Below are positions 53,989-63,477 of a stretch of 64,000 bases of DNA, one piece after another; position 1 is the stretch's first letter; each line of letters begins with the position of its first letter. A program made the translations under genes and the position numbers. This DNA comes from Rhizobium sp. P40RR-XXII (GTDB taxonomy: Bacteria; Pseudomonadota; Alphaproteobacteria; Rhizobiales; Rhizobiaceae), in assembly GCF_012641405.1 (NCBI RefSeq), contig NZ_JABAII010000005.1, positions 310,001-374,000 on the forward strand, in the 5' to 3' direction. The notes under the pieces are model-generated. The model was not told the DNA's origin, did not search any database, and saw only the letters and a program-made list of their open reading frames with translations.

Positions 53989-55524
53989 ATGAAAAGAATG
54001 AAATGGGGATTGAAGACCGCTCTGACAGCGCTCGTCCTGTCGAGCGCCGCCATCAACGCCGAGCCCGCTTTTGCGGCAGGTAAGCTCACCGTGTCGTCGT
54101 CGCAGGATCCCGGTAGCTGGGACCCGATCGATACGTTCCTTGTGGCATGGGCTGCTGTCTCGACCAATATTTTCGATGGCCTCACCTATCGCGGCCCCGA
54201 CCTCAAGCTGGTGCCGGGCCTTGCCGAATCCTGGGAAGAACTGGATCAGGGCAAGCGCATCCGTTTCAAGCTCCGCCACGACGTCAAGTTTCATGATGGC
54301 GAGCCCTTCAATGCCGCAGCGGTGAAGTTCACCTTCGATCGCCTGCTTGGCGAACAGGGCGCCAAGGGACCGCAGCGTTCGAACTACACCGCGATCGAAA
54401 GCGTTGATATCATCGACGACTACACGGTCGACATGAAGCTGAAAACGCCCGATCCGGTGCTGCTGACCAAGCTTGCCGGCTATGGCGCTATGATCGTTCC
54501 GCCGAAATACATCAAGGAAAAGGGCGAGGATTATTTCAACCTCAATCCGGTCGGAACCGGCGCATTCAAATTCGTTTCCTATACGCCGAAGGTGAACATC
54601 AAGCTCGAAGCCAATCCGGACTATTGGGGCGGCGCGCCGAAGCTTTCCGAGCTCGAATATCGCTTCATCAGCGAGCCGGCGACCGCTGTTGCCGAGCTTC
54701 AGGCCGGCCGCGTCGATCTCGTCATCCCGCCGACCATCCCCATCGGCATGCTCCCGGTCGTCCAGGGCGATTCCAAGCTGGAAATCGCCAGCGTTCCCGG
54801 CCCGACGGTCGATGCGCTGCGCTTCAACACCCGCGACGGCATCACCGCCGATCCGCGCGTGCGCAAGGCGATCGTCATGGCCGTTGATCGCGACACGATC
54901 GTCAAGTCGATCCTCGCAGGCCAGGGGACCGAAATCGTCAGCTTCCAGAACTCCCTGTCCTTCGGCTACGATGCCGACCTGAAGCCACTTCCCTATGATC
55001 CGGCAGGCGCCAAGAAGCTGCTCGCCGAAGCCGGCGTGAAGCCCGGCGCTACACTGCAGATCGACATTCGAGGCAACGACGCGACGATGAACGAGGTGGC
55101 GCAGGTCGTGGCAAGCTACCTGCAGATGGTCGGCCTGACGGCGACCATCAAGCCATACGAAACCAACGTTCTGCTGAACGACATCATCCCGCAGGGCAAG
55201 ACCGGCGCGATGTTCCAGCAGAAATGGGGTGGCTGGACCTTCGACTACGACAACACCGCCTATTCGATGTACCACTCCGGCGAAAAGTGGAATCCCTACG
55301 AAAAGGATGCCGCTCTCGACAAACTGCTGGAATCGCAGCGTCCTCTCACCGATCGCGCCGAGCGCGAGAAAGTGCTCAAGGACATCGGCAAGTATGTCGC
55401 CGACAAGGCGCTCGAACTGCCGCTCTACAACAGCAATGCGATCTATGGCGTCAGCAAGCGGGTCAAGGGCTTCGTGCCCGCACCCGATACCCGCATCAAG
55501 TTGAACAAAGTCACCGTCGACTAA
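53989..55524 (+). CDS. Peptide ABC transporter substrate-binding protein (SBP_bac_5)
   Basis: 511 aa with Sec signal peptide (1-27, 'NAEPAFAAG'). Family 5 binding protein: 'SQDPGSWDPIDTFLVAWAAV', 'FKLRHDVKFHDGEPFNAAAV', 'NPVGTGAFKFVSYTPK', 'RVRKAIVMAVDRDTIV'. Captures a peptide (or similar ligand) in the periplasm. Followed by a strong stem-loop that may keep this gene's mRNA more abundant than the permeases'. Confidence 0.92.
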   Translation: MKRMKWGLKTALTALVLSSAAINAEPAFAAGKLTVSSSQDPGSWDPIDTFLVAWAAVSTNIFDGLTYRGPDLKLVPGLAESWEELDQGKRIRFKLRHDVKFHDGEPFNAAAVKFTFDRLLGEQGAKGPQRSNYTAIESVDIIDDYTVDMKLKTPDPVLLTKLAGYGAMIVPPKYIKEKGEDYFNLNPVGTGAFKFVSYTPKVNIKLEANPDYWGGAPKLSELEYRFISEPATAVAELQAGRVDLVIPPTIPIGMLPVVQGDSKLEIASVPGPTVDALRFNTRDGITADPRVRKAIVMAVDRDTIVKSILAGQGTEIVSFQNSLSFGYDADLKPLPYDPAGAKKLLAEAGVKPGATLQIDIRGNDATMNEVAQVVASYLQMVGLTATIKPYETNVLLNDIIPQGKTGAMFQQKWGGWTFDYDNTAYSMYHSGEKWNPYEKDAALDKLLESQRPLTDRAEREKVLKDIGKYVADKALELPLYNSNAIYGVSKRVKGFVPAPDTRIKLNKVTVD

Positions 55525-55531
55525 TCATCAA

Positions 55532-55566
55532 GCAAGACGCCGCCGGTTCGGACGGCGGCGTCTTGC
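55532..55566 (+). promoter_or_regulatory. Intercistronic stem-loop after the binding-protein gene
   Basis: GCAAGACGCCGCCG (55532-55545), 7-base loop, CGGCGGCGTCTTGC (55553-55566): 14 perfect pairs, no T-run. Typical of hairpins that protect the binding-protein mRNA or partly attenuate transcription within ABC operons. Confidence 0.7.
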
Positions 55567-55587
55567 GAAAGCTCTCGGGGTAAGAAC

Positions 55588-56511
55588 GTGGCCGGTTTTC
55601 TCATCAAGCGATTGCTGCAGGCGATTTTCGTCGTGATCGCGATCACCCTTCTCGTCTCATTCGCCATCCGCCTCACCGGCGATCCTGCCGTGATGATGTT
55701 CCAGGGCGGCGGCAGCATGACGGAAGAGGATCTTGCGCGCATTCGCGCAGCCCTTGGCACGGATCAACCCTTCCTTGCCCAGTATTTCACCTTCCTGAAG
55801 GGGCTGCTGACGCTTGATTTCGGCCGCAGCTTCACCGGCGGCACGCCTGTTTCGCAACTGATCGCCAACGCCCTGCCTGCGACGCTGTTGCTTGCTTTCA
55901 TCTCCATGGTCGTGTCGATCGCGCTGTCCATTCCGCTCGGGATCAAGGCAGCGACGGCGCGCGGCAGGACGGCAGACCAGATCATCCGTGTTCTCTCGCT
56001 GCTTGGCCTTTCCTTCCCGAACTTCTGGCTGGCCCTCATGCTTGTTCTCTTGTTTTCCATCACGCTCGGCTGGTTGCCGCCGAGCGGCATGGTCGGGATT
56101 TCGAGCTATGTCATGCCGGCCGTGACCATGGGCGTGATCCTGACGGCGACGAATGTACGCCTGGTGCGCACCGCCATGTTGGAAACACTGCAATCGCAAT
56201 ATATTATGGTTGCGCGCGCCAAGGGTCTTAGCGAAAACAAGGTGCTTTACAAGCATGCACTGCGCAATTGCGCGATACCACTCATCACCTATTTCGGCAT
56301 CCAGTTCGGCGGACTGCTCGGCGGTATCGTCGTCATCGAGCGCGTTTTCAACTGGCCCGGTCTCGGAACTCTGGCCTTCGATGCGGTAGGTGCCCGCGAC
56401 TACCCCGTATTGCAGGGCGTGATCACCGTGCTGGCGCTGTTCATCGTCGGCGTCAACCTTCTCGTCGACATCGCCTATGGGCTCGTCGATCCCCGTATCC
56501 GCACGGAGTAA
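55588..56511 (+). CDS. Peptide ABC transporter permease (DppB type)
   Basis: 307 aa from GTG 55588. 'KRLLQAIFVVIAITLLVSFA' first helix, 'GGGSMTEEDLARIRAALGTD' periplasmic DppB motif, EAA loop 'YIMVARAKGLSENKVLYKHA', C-terminal 'YPVLQGVITVLALFIVGVNL'. Pairs with the following permease. Its TAA overlaps an ATG of the next gene. Confidence 0.92.
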   Translation: MAGFLIKRLLQAIFVVIAITLLVSFAIRLTGDPAVMMFQGGGSMTEEDLARIRAALGTDQPFLAQYFTFLKGLLTLDFGRSFTGGTPVSQLIANALPATLLLAFISMVVSIALSIPLGIKAATARGRTADQIIRVLSLLGLSFPNFWLALMLVLLFSITLGWLPPSGMVGISSYVMPAVTMGVILTATNVRLVRTAMLETLQSQYIMVARAKGLSENKVLYKHALRNCAIPLITYFGIQFGGLLGGIVVIERVFNWPGLGTLAFDAVGARDYPVLQGVITVLALFIVGVNLLVDIAYGLVDPRIRTE

Positions 56512-56516
56512 TGCCG

Positions 56517-57365
56517 ATGGCCGCCACGATCTCACGGCGTTCGCGCTTCCTCAGCTTCGAATTCATATTCGGCGCTTTGTTCACCGTCGTCATTTGCCTC
56601 GCCGTTCTTCTCTCCGACGTCCTCTTTCCCGGTTCCGCTGAAAAGATCGACCTGATGGCCAGGCTTGCCAGGCCCTTCGCCAGCCTCGCCCATCCCTTCG
56701 GCACCGATCCGCTTGGGCGCGATGTGCTGGCCCGCGTCGTCGCGGGCGGCAAGATATCTCTGCTGGTCGGCCTTACCTCCGTGCTCGGTGGCGTGGTCCT
56801 CGGCGTACTGGTGGGGCTTGCAGCGGGTTACTATCGCGGCATCTGGGACATGCTGTTGATGCGCTTCGCCGACATCCAGCTCGCCATGCCCTTCATTCTT
56901 CTGGCAATCACCTTCATCGCCATCGTCGGCGGCAGCCTCACCAACACCATCATCCTACTGATCGTCTCACAATGGGTGCAGTATGCGCGCCTCGTGCGCG
57001 GCTCGGTGCTAAGCCTGCGCGAGCGCGAGTTCATCCTCTCGGCGCGCGCGATCGGCGTTAAAGACTGGCGCATCATCTTCCAGCATCTGCTGCCGAACCT
57101 CATCGGCCCCGTGATCGTGCTGATGACGCTGAACATTGCCACCAACATTCTCCTGGAAAGCAGCTTAACCTTCCTTGGCATGGGTGTCGACCCGACAATT
57201 CCGAGCTGGGGCGGCATGCTGGCCGATGGCCGCACTTATCTGCAGACAGCCTGGTGGGTGAGCCTTTTCCCGGGCGTCGCAATCCTTTTGACCGTACTCG
57301 GCCTCAATCTCCTCGGCGATTGGCTGCGCGACAGCCTCGATCCGACCGGCAGAACGACAAGGTAA
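56517..57365 (+). CDS. Peptide ABC transporter permease (DppC type)
   Basis: 282 aa from ATG 56517 (GGAG 8 bases upstream; ATG 56511 is too close to it). 'HPFGTDPLGRDVLARVVAGG' is the DppC hallmark, EAA loop 'FILSARAIGVKDWRIIFQHL', 'LLESSLTFLGMGVDPTIPSW'. Ends 6 bases before the peptidase gene, so the operon continues into it. Confidence 0.92.
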   Translation: MAATISRRSRFLSFEFIFGALFTVVICLAVLLSDVLFPGSAEKIDLMARLARPFASLAHPFGTDPLGRDVLARVVAGGKISLLVGLTSVLGGVVLGVLVGLAAGYYRGIWDMLLMRFADIQLAMPFILLAITFIAIVGGSLTNTIILLIVSQWVQYARLVRGSVLSLREREFILSARAIGVKDWRIIFQHLLPNLIGPVIVLMTLNIATNILLESSLTFLGMGVDPTIPSWGGMLADGRTYLQTAWWVSLFPGVAILLTVLGLNLLGDWLRDSLDPTGRTTR

Positions 57366-57371
57366 GACATC

Positions 57372-59102
57372 ATGACTCTGATTTTCGAAAGACGCTTCGA
57401 GCGGACGCTCTTGCGGCTCGTCGCGGATGCGAAGGCCGGCCGTAATTTCGAGGCGTGGACCTTCGATGACAGGCAGAGCCGTCAACAGGCGGAGCGCGAG
57501 CTTGAGGAAAAGGGCGTGAAGGCCCGCATTCGCAGCGCCTACAAGCCACTGGTGAATGCCTTCATCGAAGACATCGATCTGCAGGGTGTGGATACGATCG
57601 AAATCCAATACCCTGTGCATCCCAATGCGCCTGACAATCGCTTTCGGCTGGAAGCCTATCCGCTTGCGGCGATGGTCGGAAATCGCAAGATCGCCTTCGT
57701 CGCAAGAACCGACAGCGAATTTCATTACGACGTTCTGCTGAAGAGCGATGCCGGCCAAGAGCGCCAATTGAAGGTGCTGGTGCCCAACCACGTCCATATC
57801 GATGCGGCGGGTGAAACGAGCGTTTCTCCGACCGGCTGGCTGGCGCACGAGGGCAATGTTACGGGCGAGCGGCTGCTTACGGACTACGAAGAGCTCTTCG
57901 AGGAGACCATCGCCGTGATCACTCATTTCGACTGGGGCGTAAGCGAACCCTATTTCGAAGAACTGAATATCCGCGTCACCCTGCCGGCGACCGATGAGGC
58001 CTTGCCCGTCGGCGACGAAGTCATGAGCCTGCGGGAAGCGCTGCACGAGGACTTCTATTTCTCGCTGCTCGAATTCTTCCAGAAGAAATCCGGCCGGCCG
58101 CTCGGCGACCGCGGCTTGAAGCCCGGGCAGATCGTTCCGCAGATCCTGCCATCATCAGGCGAAGTCTCAGTGAAGGTGGAAACGCAGCCGCTGACTTCCA
58201 GCTACTGGGACGGGGTCGAACAGCGGATCGAGACGGCAACGGAACCTTTGGCCGTACAGCAGATCGAAGCCGTGCTCACCGAGATCGGCGGCGAGGCGTT
58301 CGAGGCCGTAACCCGCTCCGGCCGGGCCGTCAGGGCACGCTATATCAAGGGCCGCGACGCGGCCGTGATGATCAGCGGTGGACAGCACGCCAATGAGACG
58401 ACCGGTGGCGCGGGCGCGCTGCGTGCCGCACAACAGCTCGCAGGGATCGAAGGCGCACATTTTACCATCTCGCCACTGGAAAATCCGGACGGTTACGCGC
58501 TGCATCAGCGCCTGCGCAAGGATAGCCCGCGCCACATGTATCATGCCGCCCGCTATACGGCGCTCGGCGACGATCTCGAATACCGCACCGAGGAAAACGC
58601 CGGCCCCTATCTCTATGAGAAGAAAATCCGCTTCAAGGCGGAGAGGCTGAGCGGCGCGCAGCTGCACGTCAACCTGCATGGCTACCCCGCACATGAATGG
58701 ACACGTCCGCTTTCAGGCTATGTCCCGCGCAATTTCGCCATGTGGACGCTGCCGAAGGGCTTTTTCCTGATTGCCCGCTATCATGCCGGTTGGGCAGCTC
58801 AGGCGGAGCGGCTTCTGGACAAGGTCACCAAGCACCTCGGCTCCATACCGGGATTGCTGGACTACAATAACAGTCAGATCGCACTTTACGAAACGCATGC
58901 CGGTGAAACGAGCTTCCGCATCATCAACGGCTTCCCCTGCCTCGCCAACATCGACGATCGCCACACGGTGCCGATGACGCTGATCACGGAATATCCGGAT
59001 GAGACCATCTACGGCGAGGCATTTATCGCCGGCCATACCGCGCAGATGGAAACCGTGCTTTCGGCCTACAGCGCCTGGCAGGAGATCATGGCTTCGAGCT
59101 AA
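57372..59102 (+). CDS. M14-family zinc metallopeptidase, large
   Basis: 576 aa, no signal peptide, so probably cytosolic. The C-terminal half carries the M14 zinc site: HxxE in 'SGGQHANETTGGAGA' (about residues 338-341) and the later His in 'HVNLHGYPAH' (about 434), with 'SPLENPDGYALHQRL' between them. The first 300 residues form an extra domain with no recognised family. Starting 6 bases after the last permease gene, it probably trims or opens the imported peptide. It converges on a LysR remnant with a 4-base overlap. Confidence 0.8.
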   Translation: MTLIFERRFERTLLRLVADAKAGRNFEAWTFDDRQSRQQAERELEEKGVKARIRSAYKPLVNAFIEDIDLQGVDTIEIQYPVHPNAPDNRFRLEAYPLAAMVGNRKIAFVARTDSEFHYDVLLKSDAGQERQLKVLVPNHVHIDAAGETSVSPTGWLAHEGNVTGERLLTDYEELFEETIAVITHFDWGVSEPYFEELNIRVTLPATDEALPVGDEVMSLREALHEDFYFSLLEFFQKKSGRPLGDRGLKPGQIVPQILPSSGEVSVKVETQPLTSSYWDGVEQRIETATEPLAVQQIEAVLTEIGGEAFEAVTRSGRAVRARYIKGRDAAVMISGGQHANETTGGAGALRAAQQLAGIEGAHFTISPLENPDGYALHQRLRKDSPRHMYHAARYTALGDDLEYRTEENAGPYLYEKKIRFKAERLSGAQLHVNLHGYPAHEWTRPLSGYVPRNFAMWTLPKGFFLIARYHAGWAAQAERLLDKVTKHLGSIPGLLDYNNSQIALYETHAGETSFRIINGFPCLANIDDRHTVPMTLITEYPDETIYGEAFIAGHTAQMETVLSAYSAWQEIMASS

Positions 59103-59544
59103 GCGGAATAAATTGAGCGCACCATGTCCAGAAACGCGGTCATGGCACTGGATGTATAGGCATCCGAGCGGCGCACGAAGAGCGTATCCACCAGCGATCG
59201 CTCCGGCGAAAGCTCGTTGATCGCAACCCGGCCCTCCCGGGCGGCTACACGCAGCTGATGATCGTGTCGAGGGAGCAGAATTCCAGCGGCTTCGACGTGA
59301 CGATGCCGATATCGGTAAGAAGGGACGCCAGCCGCTGCCGATAGGAACATCCGATCTGGAAGACGATGGTCTTCAGATCGGCGATACCGGCCAAATCTTG
59401 CATCGCACGAATTGCAGGTGAGGTGACGAGAACGAGCTCTTCGCGAAAAACCAGCTCGGGATCGAGATCGGGATGGCTGACAGGCCCCGCCACGAATGCC
59501 CCCTCGACCCTGCACGTGGCGCCTGGCGGCAGCTTCCTCATCAC
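59099..59544 (-). pseudogene. LysR-type regulator remnant (effector domain only)
   Basis: Two frames together encode the C-terminal half of a LysR effector domain: 'GAFVAGPVSHPDLDPELVF', 'LVLVTSPAIRAM', 'FCSLDTIISCV', then after a frameshift near 59245 'AAREGRVAINELSPERSLVD' and 'RSDAYTSSAMTAFLDMVR'. The N-terminal HTH is missing. Non-functional; perhaps the former regulator of a neighbouring gene. Confidence 0.75.
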
Positions 59545-59700
59545 GGGGCTCCATCGAGGAGCCCGCGCTGCTTGCTGCCTGTCAGCAGATCATCTTCGGC
59601 GCACCGCTGGATCGGCCGGCATAGATTTCGTCGCAAGATTTTAATCGCGCGCGCGGTACCATGCCCACATGGCGCCCAAGTTTCGGGCGAGTTGAGGTTC

Positions 59701-60963
59701 ATGAGGCATTTTCTGCTGTTGCTCGCCAGCCTATCCGTCGTCTGCCTGGGCTCACTTGCGCCACCGGCGCATGCGGAGGGATTCGTCCGCGCCGATCATC
59801 GCCAAATCGTCGATGGCAAGGGTCAACCGCTGCTTCTGCGCGGTCTCGGCCTTGGCGGCTGGATGGTGCAGGAAGGCTATATGATGGGCCTTTCCAATCT
59901 GAAGGCGCAGCACATCATTCGCGACCGCATTTTCAAGATCATCGGCCAAAAACGGACCGAGCAGTTCTACCAATCCTGGCGCGACAATGGCGTAACGGAA
60001 GCCGATATCGACGCAATGGCCGGATGGGGCTTCAACAGCGTGCGCCTGCCGATGCACTGGAAATTGTTCATCAAGGACAGACGCGGCAAGGATGGTTCAA
60101 GACATATCGTTTGGAACGAAGAAGGCTTTCGGCGTGTCGATGCGCTGATCGGCTGGCTGAAGGCCAACCACATGTATCTGATCCTCGATTTGCATGCGGC
60201 GCCCGGTGGCCAAGGGCATGATATCGCTATCTCGGACCGTGATCCCAACAAGCCATCGCTTTGGGACAGCAGCGAAAACCAGGCGACGATGATCGCCCTC
60301 TGGAGCGAAATCGCGCGTCGTTACAAGGACGAACCAACGATCGCGGGTTACGATCTGCTCAACGAACCGAATTGGAACTTTGAGGACAAGAGCAACAAGG
60401 GCGGCTGCCGCGAAACCGAGAACCGGCCACTGCGCGACATCTATCAGCGCACCATCCGCGCAATCCGCGCGATCGATAGCAACCACATGCTGATCATCGA
60501 AGGCAATTGCTGGGGCAACAATTATGCCGGCGTGCTGCCGATTGAGGATCGCAACACGGCGCTCAGCTTTCACAAATACTGGACGCCGACGACGCAGGAA
60601 TCGATCGAACCGTTCCTGAAGCTGCGCGCGCAATACGACATGCCGCTGTGGAACGGCGAATCCGGCGAGAATAATAACGACTGGTACGCGCGCGCCGTGG
60701 CGCTGCAGGAGAAAAACGGCATCGGCTGGTCGTGGTGGCCCTTGAAGAAAATCGGCGCTGGCAACCCACTCGAAATCAAGACGAATGCAAACTACCGCCG
60801 ACTGGCCGCCTATCTTCACGGCGAAGGCAAAAGACCTTCGGCCAAGCATGCCTTTGCGGGATTGATGCAGCTGGCAACCGACAGCCGTTTCGACCGGAAT
60901 ATCCAGCACCAAGGCGTGGTCGACGCATTGATGGGGGCTTCACGCAAAGGCGCACCCAATTAG
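59701..60963 (+). CDS. Secreted glycoside hydrolase family 5 (endoglucanase-type)
   Basis: 420 aa from ATG 59701, chosen because it opens a signal peptide (1-25, 'PPAHAEGF'). 'LLLRGLGLGGWMVQEGYMMG', 'WGFNSVRLPMHWKLF', acid/base Glu222 in 'LLNEPNW', nucleophile Glu320 in 'LWNGESGEN', and 'GIGWSWWPLKK'. Cleaves a beta-glucan such as cellulose or a related polysaccharide outside the cytoplasm. The upstream frame to 59473 has no domain and is not used. Confidence 0.9.
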   Translation: MRHFLLLLASLSVVCLGSLAPPAHAEGFVRADHRQIVDGKGQPLLLRGLGLGGWMVQEGYMMGLSNLKAQHIIRDRIFKIIGQKRTEQFYQSWRDNGVTEADIDAMAGWGFNSVRLPMHWKLFIKDRRGKDGSRHIVWNEEGFRRVDALIGWLKANHMYLILDLHAAPGGQGHDIAISDRDPNKPSLWDSSENQATMIALWSEIARRYKDEPTIAGYDLLNEPNWNFEDKSNKGGCRETENRPLRDIYQRTIRAIRAIDSNHMLIIEGNCWGNNYAGVLPIEDRNTALSFHKYWTPTTQESIEPFLKLRAQYDMPLWNGESGENNNDWYARAVALQEKNGIGWSWWPLKKIGAGNPLEIKTNANYRRLAAYLHGEGKRPSAKHAFAGLMQLATDSRFDRNIQHQGVVDALMGASRKGAPN

Positions 60964-60972
60964 GGCAGTCGC

Positions 60973-61066
60973 GCAAAAGTGTGCGGCGGTTTTGCGATAA
61001 CGACATGCACAGGATCAAGAACGTGAAGTGCAAGAAGTGACCTTCAAAGGTCGCAATGCGCTTCAG
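60973..61066. repeat. RIME-like intergenic repeat, copy 2
   Basis: Bases 60973-61008 match 7905-7940 at 31 of 36 positions; the element ends in TGCGCTTCAG, like the CGCTTTAG end of copy 1. It lies between convergent genes. Confidence 0.6.
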
Positions 61067-61100
61067 AACCGCTTGATCAATTCGCGTAGCTGAATTCGTC

Positions 61101-62165
61101 CTAACCCACCGCGTGCCGGATGGTCTTCGACAGGCGCAAGAGAAACCGAGGCCTCGACGAGGCAACGAGCTTCCATGAGAGAATCGCTTTTGCCATGCGG
61201 CGGGGAAGAACGCCGATGGAAAGAAACCAGGCGGCCAGCATCGCACGGCGCCTTCTGGACGCATTCATTTTCAGGCTGGCGACCGCGCCGGCGGCGGCGA
61301 GAGAAAGCCGGGAATCGTCGGCAACGGGGTGTCGCTCGCTGTCGATGCAGAGCGATGCCAGGCGCTCCTCCAAATGTGCCGGATCACGCAGGCCGGCATC
61401 CTGAGGTATTTTCAGGCCGATTTCCGTTGCCTGATCCGACAGGGCCTGCAGCCGGCGAAAATCATGCCGTATGCGCCAGCGCGCGCGCTGGCCGAGCCTT
61501 TCTGCAAAGACGGAATGATTGGCGCCATGAATGCGATAGGCGCCGAGGCAATCATCGATGGATGTCACCTCCCCATGCAGAGGCGCAACCGTCGCCAGAT
61601 AGCCATCAGCTCCCTGGCGAAAATCCCGCTCCGGAACGGGCATCACCCTGTCGAGAACCGCGCGGTTGAATGCCAGGCCACTCGTAACGGTCGTCTGATA
61701 GCGCCCCTTTCGCAACAGCTCCGGAGTGACGTCGCCGGAATCGAAGGGTAGCTCCGCAGGTGGAAACACATCCTTCACCTGCATGTATTCATCGACGATA
61801 TGCAGCCTGAACTGCACCTGAGCCGTCTTCTCTTTCCAGGCTTCGACAACCTCAGACACTGCATTCGGATAGAGATAATCATCCGCATCGAGAAACAGCA
61901 CGATCTCGCCGCGACTGGATGCGAAGCCTGTGTTGAATGCTGCGGCATGTCCGCCATTCACTTCTCTGATGCATGTCTTAATTCGTGTGTCATAGGAGGC
62001 AATGACATCGGCTGTCGCATCCGTCGATGCATCATCGACGACGATGACTTCGGCATTGTCGTAGTCCTGCCCCAATGCGCTGTCGATGCTGCGCCTCAAA
62101 AAATGGGCGTAGTTGTAGTTTGCAATAATGATGGAAACGGGAATGCGGTCTTCGATGGAATACAT
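61101..62165 (-). CDS. Family 2 glycosyltransferase
   Basis: 354 aa from ATG 62165, placed so the GT2 domain begins at once: 'PVSIIIANYNYAHFLRRSID', 'NAEVIVVDDASTDATADVI', DxD in 'VLFLDADDYLYPN', 'RDFRQGADGYLATVAPLHGE'. The frame is open to 62303 without family support. The C-terminal third is basic and helical. Transfers a sugar from a nucleotide donor to an unknown acceptor. Confidence 0.85.
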   Translation of the reverse strand: MYSIEDRIPVSIIIANYNYAHFLRRSIDSALGQDYDNAEVIVVDDASTDATADVIASYDTRIKTCIREVNGGHAAAFNTGFASSRGEIVLFLDADDYLYPNAVSEVVEAWKEKTAQVQFRLHIVDEYMQVKDVFPPAELPFDSGDVTPELLRKGRYQTTVTSGLAFNRAVLDRVMPVPERDFRQGADGYLATVAPLHGEVTSIDDCLGAYRIHGANHSVFAERLGQRARWRIRHDFRRLQALSDQATEIGLKIPQDAGLRDPAHLEERLASLCIDSERHPVADDSRLSLAAAGAVASLKMNASRRRRAMLAAWFLSIGVLPRRMAKAILSWKLVASSRPRFLLRLSKTIRHAVG

Positions 62166-62405
62166 CGCATTGAACCTCGCAGATCTGCTTTGGTCGCGGC
62201 GAACCTTCTCATCAGGTTCTGTGATTGAACCCGCTGCCGGCGGGATGGGGATGACGCACGAATGGCGCCGACGAATATATAAAGCGGCGGCTGTCCGGAT
62301 CATGTCGATCCGTCCTTCATTCCCGAGCCTCTTCAGTTTTATGGCTTTTGAATGACCGTCACTCCCGCTTTGAATGCCGCGCGTTCCATCCGCTACGCTG
62401 TCGCT

Positions 62406-62711
62406 TCAATTTGCCTGGTAACATTGAGCGGCGGAAGAGCGCGACAAATGGGACAACAGGGCTTGCCGCGCATCCTCATAAGTCTTTTGCAATTCGCCAT
62501 TTTCCCGCGCCGGGATCGACACCGACCCACCTGGGTCAAACCTCGCCAGGGATTCATCGATCATCTCTTCTGCGGACATTACCATCGCGGCAGGCAAATG
62601 TTCCCGGATGCGCCGTGACCGCCAGAATTTCGTGGCCGTCGCCGCAGGCAGAACGGCCTGAACGCGAATGTTCCTCTTGGCGAGTGCATGCCTGAGCGAT
62701 TGGCCGAAAGC
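62406..62711 (-). pseudogene. Short-chain dehydrogenase remnant (C-terminal part)
   Basis: Recognisable SDR C-terminus: 'AFGQSLRHALAKRNIRVQAV' then 'LPAATATKFW', 'VMSAEEMIDESLARFD', 'TYEDARQALLSHLSRSSAAQ'. The nucleotide-binding half and catalytic Tyr/Lys are absent; the sequence before 62711 in the same frame is not SDR-like. Non-functional fragment. Confidence 0.65.
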
Positions 62712-62898
62712 TCGACGTTGTCCACCTTGCCGATGGATCGCTATCCATTCCCTTTGAACAGGGACCGATGGGAGCGTTCGGCGATAGCGCAAGTCTCAAC
62801 GCTTTGGAGACTTCCTGCTTGATCCCGGATCGAACAAGAAGTCTCAAAGCCAATCGATAACTGCAAGATTAAACCCGCTCGCAGCGGGCTTCATCATC

Positions 62899-63477
62899 TT
62901 ACTCGGCGGCGCTTGCAGCCTTCGCCTTACGAGCGCGCTTCGGCTTTGCCGCTTCTGCGGCGACCGGTGCGGCAGCTACAGGAGCAGCTTTCGTTCGAGT
63001 GGCCTTCGGTGCGGACTTGGCTGCGGCAGGCTTGGCCACCGGCTTTGCCGCTGCAGGCTTGGCCTTTGCCTTGCCCTTCGAAGCAGCTGCCTTGCCACCA
63101 GTCTTTGCCGCATTCAGAAGTGCAACGCGACGCTGGCGGTTGTTCTCAAGTGCTTGCTGGAAGCCGACATCATTTTCCGCATGATAAGCAAGATCGTCGA
63201 GAAACTCCGAGACGTCCTTGACTGTTTCGACGACAACATAGCTCAGTCCATGACCGGCATTGATGGAATCACGACCGACCGTTACGCCAAAACCGCCGGG
63301 CACACGCTGGAACCAAGTGGAGCGCCACTTCTTGAAGCCGGTACCATCGCGCTCGTACTCCTCCAGATATGCCTTCTGTTCCGCTACTCGTGCACGAAAC
63401 GTATCAACGACATTCCGTGCGCCAGCCTTCGGCTTATCAGCCTTCTTCGAAGACCATTTATCGAGAAAGTTTGCCAT
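62899..63477 (-). CDS. Hypothetical protein with Lys/Ala-rich histone-H1-like tail
   Basis: 192 aa. Residues 1-125 form a soluble domain ('GTGFKKWRSTWFQRVPGGFG', 'SYVVVETVKDVSEFLDDLAY') with no recognised family. Residues 126-192 are a repeating Ala-Lys-Pro tail ('KGKAKAKPAAAKPVAKPAAA') like histone H1 or AlgP, likely to bind nucleic acid. GAGAG lies about 9 bases before the ATG. Confidence 0.7.
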   Translation of the reverse strand: MANFLDKWSSKKADKPKAGARNVVDTFRARVAEQKAYLEEYERDGTGFKKWRSTWFQRVPGGFGVTVGRDSINAGHGLSYVVVETVKDVSEFLDDLAYHAENDVGFQQALENNRQRRVALLNAAKTGGKAAASKGKAKAKPAAAKPVAKPAAAKSAPKATRTKAAPVAAAPVAAEAAKPKRARKAKAASAAE

